IMG/VR virus record: IMGVR_UViG_3300048835_000175
Location: 1-38,289 of that record
Reading direction: 5' to 3' (one strand)
Length of the DNA: 38,289 nucleotides
Source of the DNA: a virus
A program made the translations under genes and the position numbers. The notes beneath the pieces were generated by a model. That model was not told where the DNA came from. It saw nothing but the letters and a program-made list of their open reading frames with translations, and did not search any database. Numbering within the stretch: the first letter of the stretch is position 1; each line of letters opens with the position of its first letter. Of this stretch, positions 7,717 to 15,058 are shown in pieces.

Positions 7717-8187
7717 ATGTCTCTCGCCAACCTACAAATCCGTTCCGAGACGGTCGTCTACAACGGCACGTCGATCACGCTCCGGGGCCTCAGTGCGAAC
7801 GCCATCGCTGGCCTCATCATCTCCAACCTGTCTTCGCTCGAAGAACTCTTCGACATCGCCGAGGGCATGGGCATCAAGAATGAAAACGACGTTGCGAAGA
7901 TCGACGTTGCACAAGTCGGCGTTCGCATGCTCGCGCAGGTTCCGGACTTCATCGCGTCGGCCATCGCGCACGCCGCTGGTGAGCCGGAACACCTGGAAGT
8001 CGTCAAGAGCCTGGACGGCCCGACGCAGCTCAAGATGCTCAAGGCTGTCGCATCGCTCACGTTCAACGACGAGACCGGCTTCCGAGAATTCGTGGGAAAC
8101 GTAGTGGCGGCACTGCGAAGCGCAAAGGGCGTAGTGCCGCAGCTAAAGCAAAATCCCGGCTCGAACGCTTCGCTGAATGGTGGCTAG
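7717..8187 (+). CDS. Tail assembly chaperone, short form (lambda gpG-like)
   Basis: A 156-residue, mostly helical protein (LSANAIAGLIISNLSSLEEL, VGVRMLAQVPDFIASAIAHA) between the tube gene and the tape measure, the position of lambda gpG, which coats the tape measure during tail assembly. The ATG at 7717 is preferred because AAGGGTG lies 6 bases upstream; a GTG three codons earlier is also possible but too close to the site. Near the 3' end it carries a slippery heptamer for a -1 shift into the following frame. Confidence 0.82.
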   Translation: MSLANLQIRSETVVYNGTSITLRGLSANAIAGLIISNLSSLEELFDIAEGMGIKNENDVAKIDVAQVGVRMLAQVPDFIASAIAHAAGEPEHLEVVKSLDGPTQLKMLKAVASLTFNDETGFREFVGNVVAALRSAKGVVPQLKQNPGSNASLNGG

Positions 8188-8399
8188 GCATCCGCGCGGC
8201 CGTGTCGCTTCTGATCTCAGAAGGGCACGCCAACGCAGGGGACTACCCGCTGGCGTACCTGGTGGTAGAAACAGAGATTGCCAAGGACCGAATCAACGCG
8301 CACACGAAGACGTTGATGACTCTCACGCAATCAGCAATCGCTTCCGCTTTCAGTAAAAAAGGCGCGTCGGCGTTTAACAAGCAAATCTCGGAGCTATAA
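7717..8399 (+). CDS. Tail assembly chaperone, -1 frameshift fusion (lambda gpGT-like)
   Basis: The heptamer AAAGGGC at 8124-8130 is read in frame as A AAG GGC and fits the X XXY YYZ rule for -1 slippage (AAG to AAA, GGC to GGG). After slippage, reading continues from 8130 in the -1 frame without a stop to TAA 8397-8399, adding 89 residues to the first 138 for a fusion of about 227 aa. The extension starts with an Ala/Lys/Arg stretch and then WWLGIRAAVSLLISEG. Lambda makes gpGT the same way at GGGAAAG. The extension has no good start site of its own. Confidence 0.82.
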
Positions 8400-8401
8400 C
8401 A

Positions 8402-11400
8402 ATGGCAGTCCAGAACGACGTTGAACTGATTATTCGTGCAAAGAACCTGAGCACGAAGACCATCACGCAGCTCAACGGCGAGCTGGAGCAAATCGCCGAG
8501 AACCAGGCCAAGGTCGCCGACTCGAACAAACTGGCGGAGCGCTCCTTCGAGAGTTTGAAGGCGGAGCAGAACCAACTGCTTGCGGTGATGAAGAATGTCT
8601 CGGACCGCGCCGCGAAGGTCGGCGTGTTCGACCGTCAGCGCCAGGAAGTCGACAAACTCTCGAAGGAACTGACCGAAGCGCGCAGCGTGCTCTCGGGCCT
8701 GGCGACGGAGTTCTACAACACCGACAAGCCGTCGAAGGATTTTGTCGACCAGATGCGCCGCGCCGACTCGACGGTGGGCAAGCTCGAAGTCCGTCTCGGC
8801 AAAGCGCAAGGCCGCCTGGAGAAGACCGGCGCCAAGCTGCGCGAGATGGGCATCGACGGCGCGCAGTTCTCGAAGGCCCAGCAGGAAATCAACAACAGCC
8901 TCGAACAGTCGGTGCGCCTCTACAAGCAGGCCACCGACAACGTCGAGCGCTACGACGCGGCGGTCAGCCGGGCCAAGGCTAACGCCGCGACCGCCGGCTT
9001 CCGGGCCAGCGGCGCCCAGGCGCTCGCACAGGCGCGCGGCCTGGCCGTAACGGGGGGTAGCGGCGGGTCGTCGCTCGGAGCGGCTGCTGCGGGCGTCCAG
9101 GCGGTCCTGGACCCCGCCAAAGACGCGGTCGCAACCTTGGACCGACTGGAGAAAGAGGTCGACCAGCTCGGGGCCGAATTCAAGGAGCTTTCCCCGGAGC
9201 TGCTGGAGTCGGCCGAAGGCATGGAGCGCCTGGCCGATCAGAGCCGCCGTCTGCGGGAAGCGTCTCTTGCACTGAAGAACCAGGCGTCGCTGGCCGACGA
9301 ACTGGCGAAGTCGAACGCGGCGCTGCAAATCAGCAAGCAGGAATTCGAGCAGGCTCGCCGTGCCGTGATCTTGTACGCGCAGGCGGTCGAGCAGGCGGAC
9401 GCGCCGAACGAAGAACTGGCGGCGTCCTTGACGCGTGCGCAGCAAGTGCTCAAGCAGTCGTTCGGAGATTTCCAGAAACAATCTGACGCCTTCTCAAAAG
9501 TGGAGGCGCGTGCTCGTGCCGCTGGCGTGACCGTGGCGTCGCTCAACGGCATCGAAGAGCGTTTGGCTCGGACTGCAAAGCAGGTAGCGAGCGGCCAGGA
9601 CCAGGTTGCGCAGTCGATGGTTCGCCTGGACCAGAACACGAAGCGCACTACGGCGCAGTTCAACGCGTTCAACAACAGCCAGCGCACGGCGCTCTCGCTC
9701 TACCAGCGCTCGCGCGGCCAGGTTCTTTCGTTGGTGGCGAGCTACGCGGGCCTGTTCGGTGCGATCAATCTGGCGAACCAGGCAGTCGACGCGACCATCC
9801 AACGCGAGAAGATCATGGCGCGTCTGCGCGTCGCCAACAAAGGCGACACGCGTGCAGCCGCAGAAGAGTTCGACTACCTGCGTGCGAAGGCGGACGAGCT
9901 GGGCCAGTTGTTCGGTCCGCTCGCAGAATCGTATTCCCGCTTCGCTGTTGCTGCACGCGACGCGGGCCAGTCGTCCGAAGCGACGCGTTTCATCTTCGAG
10001 TCGTTCACCGAAGCGGCGACTGCGCTGCGCCTGAGTGGCGACGAGACCGCAGGTACGTTCAAAGCCTTGGAGCAGATTTTCTCGAAAGGCTTCATCCAGG
10101 CGGAAGAGCTTCGCGGCCAGTTGGGCGACCGGCTCACGGGCGCGTTCAACCTGTTCGCGAAGGCCATCGGCGTTTCAACCAGCGAACTCAACAAGATGCT
10201 GGAGACCGGCGGCCAGGTGCGTGCGGAGTTCGTGCTGCTGGCGGCGCAGCAGGCGCGGGGCATCTACGGCGAAGAAGCCAAGAGCGCGGCGGATAGCTTC
10301 ATCGGCGACATGGCGAAGCTCAAGAACGCGTTCGACGACGTGAAGCGCGCGATCATCGACGGCGGTTTCGGCGATGCGTTGCGAGACCTGTTCCAGCGCC
10401 TGACGAAATTCTTCCAGGGTAAAGAAGGCGAAGCGTTCGCCAACAACCTGGCGAAAGCGTTCACCGCAGCGGCGGTCGGTCTCGGCTCGCTCGTCGAGAC
10501 TATGGCGAACAGCGAAGAGGTCATCACGTTTGCGGCCGATGCGGTTGCGTTCCTGGCTCGCAACCTCAAGACGCTGCTGGGCATCTACGTCGCAATCGAA
10601 GCCTCGAAGATCATCATCTTCTTCTTCCAGTTCACCGCGCAGATGGTGCTGGCGCGCCAGGCCACGCAGGCGCTCAACACGGCGCTCGCGGTCGGCACCG
10701 TCGCATCGGCAGGCAAAGCAGGAGTTGCGGTCACAGGGCTTATCAGCGGCCCTATCGCCGCGCTGATCGCAATCGCGGCGGCAGGCATCATCATCCCCAT
10801 CGTTCTTCAGATTCGCGAAGAGAAGCTCCAGGCGGAGATCAAGAAGCAGAGCGAGAACTTGACGACGCGCCTGGACGAAGGGTTTCGCTCGTCTATCGAA
10901 GGTCTCAACGCGCAGCGCACTACGGCTGAAGTCCTGGAGCGCCAGGTCAAGGCGGCGGAGAACTTGCTCGGCGTCTACGACAAGGAGAAGGCGGCACTGC
11001 AAGAGCGCATCCGGCTCAACACCGAAGCGCGCAAGCAGCAGGCCGCCGTCCGCGTCGCGCAGGGCACGCGCGAAGGTGACATGCGTCTTCCGGAGAAGCA
11101 GTTCGCCGCGATGCGTCGCGTCGAAGAAGAAGGCAGCAAGCTCGAACAGGAACTCATACAGCTCGACGTGCTGGCGAACGCGGTGCGTGCGCAGGTTGGC
11201 TTTGCGCAAACCGACCTAAAACAAATGGCGCAGGAAGGAAAGACGGTCGAAGCAAACGCGCTTCAAGCGGAACTCGACCGCATCCGCGCGATGGCGGACG
11301 CACTCAATCCCGGCGGCAAGAAGGACAAGGCGGCGGAGAAGGCCGCGAAGAAACTCGCCGACGAGCGCATCCGCCTGGCGGAAGAAACGGCCAAGACGCT

Positions 11401-12553
11401 GCGGCAGATCGACGATGACCTACTGAAAGCCCAGGATGAAAACCTGGAGAACCGCATCGCGCTCATCCGTTCCGAATTCGAGGTCCGCCGCAATGAAATC
11501 CTGGCGCTGATCGAAGAGGCGAAGAAGTTGGGCCTCGGCGACGAAGCTGCGCGCTTGCAGGCGTCACTGATTAAAATCCAATCGCTCCAGACGATCACGG
11601 AAGCTAAGGCAACCACCGAATTTAATTCGGAGCGAGTCGCGGCGAACGAGCAGAAGATCAACGACCTCCTGGCACAACGCCAGCTCGAACTGGAGACAAA
11701 CAATCTCCTGGTCGAAGCGGGCCTACGTACACAGTTGGAAGGGCAGGAGACGATTGAGGCTACGAACGCGCGTCTGCTTCCGCAGATGAACCAGCTCGTG
11801 CTCGAAGCGCAGGCGTTCATCGCCACGCTCAGCGGCGAAGAAGCGATCAAGGCGCAGCTCGCGCTCGACAACATCCGAGCTGCCGTCGCTGCCGTGGGGA
11901 CGGAGCTGTCGGCACAGAAGCTCCAGGTCGTCGACCTGTTCGCCAACACGTTCGGCGATGTCTTCATGCAGACCACGCAGCTTCTCGGCGAACTCGCCAA
12001 GGGCACGAAGGATGCCGGCGAAGCCTGGGAGTCGTTCGGCGACATCGTCATCAACTCGATTGCGCAAATCCTGTCCGAGCTGGCGCGCATGATTATCATG
12101 CAGACGCTCTTCAATGCGCTTAAGAACGCGGCCAGCGCTTCAGGCGGCGGCGTGTGGGGCAACATCATCGGCAAGCTCGCGAGCCTGCTGGGCGGCAAGA
12201 TGCACAGCGGCGGCCTGGTTGGCTCCGGCGGCGCGCAGCCGATGCGTGTACCGGCATATGTGTTCGCCAACGCGCCGCGCTACCATAACGGCGGCATCGC
12301 TGGCATGAAGCCGGACGAGGTCGCGACTGTGCTGCAACGTAACGAAGAAGTGCTGACCGAAGACGACCCGCGTCACCGCTTCAACGGCGGCGGTGCAGGC
12401 GGCGGTGCGCCGATAGTCAAGCTCACCAACGTCAACACGTTCGACATACAGGAAGTGGCAGGCATGGTGCTCCAGAGCGCCGCGTTCGGCCCTGCCGTCG
12501 TGAACGCCGTCAACAAGAACGCTACCGCGATAAAGCAACGTCTCAGGAGCTAA
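8402..12553 (+). CDS. Tape measure protein
   Basis: A 1383-residue protein, the longest in the window; its length would set the tail length. Residues 1-450 are coiled coil (for example RSFESLKAEQNQLLAVMKN). About residues 460-655 match the tape-measure N-terminal domain of lambda gpH-type proteins (REKIMARLRVANKGDTRAAA, EELRGQLGDRLTGAFNLFAK). Hydrophobic segments at about 722-748 and 772-803 could insert in the host membrane during DNA entry. Residues 850-1190 are coiled coil, and the C-terminus is Gly-rich with HSGGLVGSGG and NEEVLTEDDPRHRF, typical of gpH-like ends. GGAG lies 8 bases before the ATG. Confidence 0.95.
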   Translation: MAVQNDVELIIRAKNLSTKTITQLNGELEQIAENQAKVADSNKLAERSFESLKAEQNQLLAVMKNVSDRAAKVGVFDRQRQEVDKLSKELTEARSVLSGLATEFYNTDKPSKDFVDQMRRADSTVGKLEVRLGKAQGRLEKTGAKLREMGIDGAQFSKAQQEINNSLEQSVRLYKQATDNVERYDAAVSRAKANAATAGFRASGAQALAQARGLAVTGGSGGSSLGAAAAGVQAVLDPAKDAVATLDRLEKEVDQLGAEFKELSPELLESAEGMERLADQSRRLREASLALKNQASLADELAKSNAALQISKQEFEQARRAVILYAQAVEQADAPNEELAASLTRAQQVLKQSFGDFQKQSDAFSKVEARARAAGVTVASLNGIEERLARTAKQVASGQDQVAQSMVRLDQNTKRTTAQFNAFNNSQRTALSLYQRSRGQVLSLVASYAGLFGAINLANQAVDATIQREKIMARLRVANKGDTRAAAEEFDYLRAKADELGQLFGPLAESYSRFAVAARDAGQSSEATRFIFESFTEAATALRLSGDETAGTFKALEQIFSKGFIQAEELRGQLGDRLTGAFNLFAKAIGVSTSELNKMLETGGQVRAEFVLLAAQQARGIYGEEAKSAADSFIGDMAKLKNAFDDVKRAIIDGGFGDALRDLFQRLTKFFQGKEGEAFANNLAKAFTAAAVGLGSLVETMANSEEVITFAADAVAFLARNLKTLLGIYVAIEASKIIIFFFQFTAQMVLARQATQALNTALAVGTVASAGKAGVAVTGLISGPIAALIAIAAAGIIIPIVLQIREEKLQAEIKKQSENLTTRLDEGFRSSIEGLNAQRTTAEVLERQVKAAENLLGVYDKEKAALQERIRLNTEARKQQAAVRVAQGTREGDMRLPEKQFAAMRRVEEEGSKLEQELIQLDVLANAVRAQVGFAQTDLKQMAQEGKTVEANALQAELDRIRAMADALNPGGKKDKAAEKAAKKLADERIRLAEETAKTLRQIDDDLLKAQDENLENRIALIRSEFEVRRNEILALIEEAKKLGLGDEAARLQASLIKIQSLQTITEAKATTEFNSERVAANEQKINDLLAQRQLELETNNLLVEAGLRTQLEGQETIEATNARLLPQMNQLVLEAQAFIATLSGEEAIKAQLALDNIRAAVAAVGTELSAQKLQVVDLFANTFGDVFMQTTQLLGELAKGTKDAGEAWESFGDIVINSIAQILSELARMIIMQTLFNALKNAASASGGGVWGNIIGKLASLLGGKMHSGGLVGSGGAQPMRVPAYVFANAPRYHNGGIAGMKPDEVATVLQRNEEVLTEDDPRHRFNGGGAGGGAPIVKLTNVNTFDIQEVAGMVLQSAAFGPAVVNAVNKNATAIKQRLRS

Positions 12554-12555
12554 GC

Positions 12556-13767
12556 ATGTCGTACGTTGAAGACGGGTTCGTCGTGTGGCCGCTGCTACCC
12601 AACTGGCGGGATGGCGTGCGCGAGAACCTGGCGTTCAAGACTGAAACTCTCGGCGGCAAGGCGTCGCTGACTGGCGTTCGCCAGAAGCGCGCTCGCCGCT
12701 CTTCGCCGCGCCGCACGTTCGAGTTTGTCGTGCACCCGTTCGACCAGGGCCGGCGCCTCCTGGACAACATAGAGAACGATCAGGGCGCGAAGGCGTACAT
12801 GCTGCCCATCTGGCACGACGGACAGGAGATCGGCGCACTGACTCTCGGCGCTACCGAAATTCCTTGCGAGACCGAAGGCTTCGACTTTTTCCGCTACGCC
12901 GTGCTGCGCAGCGGCAGCGTCGACGCTTTCAATTTCGAGGTGGTCGAGATCGACATCATCGAGCCGGACGGCCTGGCACTACTTGGCGCGACGGCTAGCG
13001 CTTGGCCTGTCGGCACGCGCCTCTACCCACTGCGCGAAGCTCGCATGATGTCCGGCAACGCGTCCTCACTGCTCACCGAGAACGTAGCCACGAAAGCGGT
13101 CACGTTCGAGATCGACGAGCCGTGCGCCTGGCCGGAGTACACGTTCGCGACCGAGTACCTGAACTACCCGGTGTGGGACATCAAGCCCGAATGGAGCGGT
13201 CGGCGCGAGCAAGGGTTCGAGCGTATGAACCTGGTCGTCGACAACGGCACGGCTATTCCGAACGTGTTCGATTTGCCTGAAGCCGCTTTCCGCAGCACGA
13301 ACATTCGCTGGGTCGCTAGTAGCCGCGCGGAGCACTCGCTACAACGCCAGGTCTTCTACGCGCTCAAGGGCATGCAGCACAGTCTGTGGGTGCCTTCGTT
13401 CGCACAAGACCTCAAGCCTGCGGCCACACTCACCAGCGGCGCTAGCACGCTGACCGTCGAGTGGTGCGGCTACTGCGTGTTTGGCCGGCACCAGGAGACG
13501 CGCCGGCACCTTCGCATCGAGCTTCGCAACGGCACGGTCTACTACCGCCGCGTGATGTCGGAAGCGGTTGCAGGCGTGAACGAAGTGCTGACCTTGAACG
13601 CTACGCATCCGGAGACGGCGACCGTTGACCAGGTCAAGCAAATCAGCTTTATGGTTCTATCCCAGGCGGCAACCGACGTACTCGCGCTCGAACACGTAAC
13701 CGACGCCGATGGAACCACCATCGCCTCGTTCGTGTTCGAGGGCATCATTGAACCGCCGGCAGACTGA
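12556..13767 (+). CDS. Distal tail / minor tail protein
   Basis: A 403-residue, largely beta protein directly after the tape measure, with AGGAG before its ATG. The place corresponds to lambda gpM or the distal tail protein, linking tube to tip. Visible motifs are RTFEFVVHPFDQGRRLLDN, YPVWDIKPEWSGRREQGFER and VFYALKGMQHSLWVPSFAQD. The last resembles a segment of phage tail proteins that precede BR0599-type hub proteins. No catalytic motif is visible. Specific family membership cannot be stated by eye. Confidence 0.7.
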   Translation: MSYVEDGFVVWPLLPNWRDGVRENLAFKTETLGGKASLTGVRQKRARRSSPRRTFEFVVHPFDQGRRLLDNIENDQGAKAYMLPIWHDGQEIGALTLGATEIPCETEGFDFFRYAVLRSGSVDAFNFEVVEIDIIEPDGLALLGATASAWPVGTRLYPLREARMMSGNASSLLTENVATKAVTFEIDEPCAWPEYTFATEYLNYPVWDIKPEWSGRREQGFERMNLVVDNGTAIPNVFDLPEAAFRSTNIRWVASSRAEHSLQRQVFYALKGMQHSLWVPSFAQDLKPAATLTSGASTLTVEWCGYCVFGRHQETRRHLRIELRNGTVYYRRVMSEAVAGVNEVLTLNATHPETATVDQVKQISFMVLSQAATDVLALEHVTDADGTTIASFVFEGIIEPPAD

Positions 13768-13778
13768 CAGGAATTACG

Positions 13779-14606
13779 ATGACCTCTTTTGATCGAAGCA
13801 AAAGTTGGGAAGATGGCGACCCGATTTTCTACTACGAGTTTCTGCGCGGTACGACGTACTGGCGCTACAACTCGTCCGACATCACGCGCGAGCGAAACGG
13901 CGACGGCCTTGCCTGGCTGAGCGCCAATATCTCGCACGGCGATCTCCAGCGCGGCATCGAGCGCAACAAGATGACGCTCGACATTACGGCACCGATCGAC
14001 CTGGCTGTCGTCGACAACTGGCGGCCGTATCCGCCAGGCGACACGATTGGGTTGACGATCTACGAGTCGCATGACGGCGAGTCGGACTCTATCGTTTGCT
14101 GGATTGGCCGCATCGTCTCCGCGCCGTTTACTGCGACTGAGGTTGTGTTCAGCGGAGAGCCGACAACGACGACCGCCGCTAAGGCGGGCCTAGCCGAGTG
14201 CTGGCAGCGCGGCTGCATGAAGGCTCTCTACAAGCAAGGCCACGGGCTTTGCAACGCGGACAAAGAATCGAAGAAAGTGGAAGGCGTGCTCGACTCGAAA
14301 GTCGGCAAAGTCATCACGGTTTCTGAGTTCTCCGTCTACGCGACCGGCAGTAAGCTCGCTGGCGGTTACGTCGAGTGGACCAATGCGGAAGGTTTCATCG
14401 AGCGTCGCACTATTGTTGCGCAGTCCGGCGCCGCCGCGACCATGTTCTACGGCGCGGACATCCCGCTCGGCACGATGATGACGGCGTACGCGGGGTGCAG
14501 GCACGACGCTACCGACTGCAACGACTTCCATGCGAACATGCCGAACTACGGGGGCGACCTTTACTCCCCGGAGCGGTCTCCCTTCAACGGCAACCCGGTT
14601 TTCTAA
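13779..14606 (+). CDS. Tail tip hub protein, BR0599/DUF2163-like (lambda gpL role), possible Fe-S site
   Basis: A 275-residue protein between the distal tail protein and the tip attachment protein. Its C-terminal half fits the phage BR0599 family found next to DUF2163, as in gene transfer agents: CWQRGCMKALYKQGHGLC (141-158) and YAGCRHDATDCNDF (237-250), ending ERSPFNGNPVF. Lambda gpL, in the same role, binds a [4Fe-4S] cluster through four Cys, the last two 7 residues apart. Here Cys240 and Cys247 have that spacing, and Cys146 and Cys158 (or Cys141) could complete the set. The ATG follows CAGGAATTACG. Confidence 0.8.
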   Translation: MTSFDRSKSWEDGDPIFYYEFLRGTTYWRYNSSDITRERNGDGLAWLSANISHGDLQRGIERNKMTLDITAPIDLAVVDNWRPYPPGDTIGLTIYESHDGESDSIVCWIGRIVSAPFTATEVVFSGEPTTTTAAKAGLAECWQRGCMKALYKQGHGLCNADKESKKVEGVLDSKVGKVITVSEFSVYATGSKLAGGYVEWTNAEGFIERRTIVAQSGAAATMFYGADIPLGTMMTAYAGCRHDATDCNDFHANMPNYGGDLYSPERSPFNGNPVF

Positions 14607-14615
14607 GGACTTCCT

Positions 14616-14855
14616 ATGCCCTGGCCGATATGGCTCGTACAAGCTCTTTGGGCCGTCGCTTTTTCAGTAGTCGCGACGCTCCTGACTCCTGGCCCGAAGA
14701 ACGACGGTGCAAAGCCGTCTGAAGGTCGCACTCCTGAAGCGAACGACGGCACGATCATTCGTAAAATTTACGGAACGGTGTGGGTGCCGGACTCTCAGGT
14801 ACTCGCGTGGAAGCCGCTGCCTCCTGAGCCCATTCGGAAGGGAGGAAAGAAGTGA
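14616..14855 (+). CDS. Small tail-tip-region protein with hydrophobic N-terminus
   Basis: A 79-residue protein with a hydrophobic N-terminal helix (IWLVQALWAVAFSVVATLL, residues 5-23), then a Pro/Lys-rich linker and IIRKIYGTVWVPDSQVLAWK. The YGTVWVP...VLAW pattern recalls the short strand found at the start of many tail-tip proteins. AAGGA precedes the ATG. It lies in the lambda gpK/gpI region but lacks a NlpC/P60 peptidase domain. Function not recognised. Confidence 0.65.
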   Translation: MPWPIWLVQALWAVAFSVVATLLTPGPKNDGAKPSEGRTPEANDGTIIRKIYGTVWVPDSQVLAWKPLPPEPIRKGGKK

Positions 14856-15058
14856 TAATCACTATGAAGCACGTCAAGCAGACGCGCGGGTTCTCGCACC
14901 GCGTCGGCCTGTGCTCGCGTGGCACGCGCCGCTGGTTCAAGCAGTACAACCTGGATTACTCCGACTTCCTCAAGAACGGCATCGCGGAAGAGACGCTTCT
15001 CGCGACCAAGGATGCGTTCGCAATCGCTGTCGTGGAGCAGGCACATGGGAAGTTCTAA
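14852..15058 (+). CDS. Small tail-tip-region protein
   Basis: A 68-residue basic protein that starts at GTG 14852 inside the previous stop (GTGA), with GGAGG just upstream. An ATG four codons later would be too far from that site. It contains TRGFSHRVGLCSRGTRRWFK and a C-terminal helix (EETLLATKDAFAIAVVEQA). It overlaps the start of the tip protein by 14 bases, so all three are coupled. Its place next to the tip gene suggests a tip assembly factor. Family not recognised. Confidence 0.65.
   Translation: MIITMKHVKQTRGFSHRVGLCSRGTRRWFKQYNLDYSDFLKNGIAEETLLATKDAFAIAVVEQAHGKF

Noticed and set aside
8145-8156. A-rich stretch as an alternative slippery site in the tail chaperone
   Set aside because: In frame it reads AAG CAA AAT, which does not satisfy X XXY YYZ; the heptamer at 8124-8130 does.
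8202-8399. Separate gene starting at GTG 8202
   Set aside because: No ribosome site precedes it and its frame is open further upstream to the slippery heptamer, so it is better read as the frameshift extension of the tail chaperone.
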